Positions 63,281 to 64,000 of a DNA stretch of 64,000 bases are shown here, piece by piece. A model generated the notes under the pieces. It was not told where the DNA came from and made no database searches. It saw only the letters and a program-made list of their open reading frames with translations. Position numbers and translations under genes: made by a program. This stretch comes from Trichoplax sp. H2. Its lineage: Eukaryota; Placozoa; Uniplacotomia; Trichoplacea. Each line of letters starts with the position of its first letter. The first letter of the stretch is position 1. The stretch is from positions 62,001 to 126,000 of the forward strand of contig NOWV01000009.1 of NCBI GenBank assembly GCA_003344405.1, in the 5' to 3' direction.

Positions 63281-64000
63281 ATTTTATAAAACCTAATATT
63301 GAGCTCATCTACTACCCTACATTTACTATACAGTTTTCACTTAAATTGAGTCTACTGCCTAAATAAACACTCGGCTACAGAGTTCCTTTCGGAGTCATTG
63401 TCTGGCTATAGCATCTATGTAGATTACTAATAATGTGATCAATTTCAAATCAAACTTTTTATTAAAGTCATATTCTAATTGATTGTATATTACTTACGAT
63501 ATTATGTACATTCTAGGTAACTTAATTTCGTACAACAGTACTTGCTATTTTTCCATTACATTCATTCACTAATTCAACTAGGGAAATGTAGTATACAATA
63601 TCAATAATTACTGTAAACGACAGCAAGAGGCACTCGGGAGTAGCTCGGGAGAAGAGTCTATTCCTGTACGATTAATAAACATTTTGTAAAGATATTTACA
63701 ATAAGTCCAAACTAATATTTAGATTACTATTTAATTGCTTTTGTAGAATCCAAATAAAGAGTTAATTTAAAGCATACAAGCGTCCCCAGGTGTATATATA
63801 AATGAGCTCGTTGAAGATTTTTTACTTTATGTATTCACATATAGGACTCAGTATTTACTGTAATATGCATGTCTCACACAAAATCTTTCTATATAATATA
63901 CTGTAGAATATATATAGTTATTTCGTCACGATTATGATTAGGTATAAGGCGAATCTTGGGAGTAATTTAAATCCAATTACTGTATATTACAAGTCTATTT
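63281..64000. other. Intergenic to window end; nothing recognised
   Basis: AT-rich sequence without open frames of note on either strand. Confidence 0.5.

Overview
The window looks like a piece of an AT-rich early-branching animal genome, most likely a placozoan of the Trichoplax type (inference). The support is spliced GT-AG genes of animal families (PIKfyve, DAP1, a class III myosin, a WH1/CRIB-like protein), a spread-out set of intronless rhodopsin-type receptors, several minisatellites, and one run of Ns marking a scaffold gap. No operons, CRISPR arrays, tRNA or rRNA genes were recognised.

Layout. Positions 1-4308 (+) hold the 3' part of a PIKfyve/Fab1 phosphoinositide 5-kinase gene in many small exons. 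From 4.3 to 36.9 kb the window is mostly intergenic and contains four single-exon class A GPCR genes, all on the minus strand (6796-7890, 14811-15914, 26612-27691, 30504-31511). They share a Pro-Trp pair in TM6 where the CWxP toggle motif normally sits. This stretch also holds a 92-bp minisatellite (20.0-21.2 kb), a dispersed repeat family (34.07-34.73 kb) and an 84-bp tandem repeat (34.87-35.45 kb). At 36936-38292 (+) lies a three-exon DAP1 gene. At 40134-42435 (-) lies a two-exon gene for a WH1-like domain plus a CRIB-like motif, with a 100-bp minisatellite in its intron. From 42.4 to 50 kb no gene is recognised; this part holds a scaffold gap (48118-48137) flanked by two near-identical copies of one sequence, one of them lacking about 394 bp. 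From about 50.06 to 61.05 kb (-) runs a nearly complete class III myosin gene (N-terminal kinase, motor, four IQ motifs), for which 38 phase-consistent coding exons can be traced. The last 3 kb hold a snap-back inverted repeat and a 290-bp tandem duplication.

How the genes relate. They do not form one pathway. PIKfyve makes PI(3,5)P2 on endosomes; DAP1 is an autophagy regulator in vertebrates; the WH1/CRIB-like protein and myosin III point to actin regulation; the receptors are probably a lineage-specific paralogous group. All exon boundaries were read by eye from splice signals, frame and family similarity, without transcript data.
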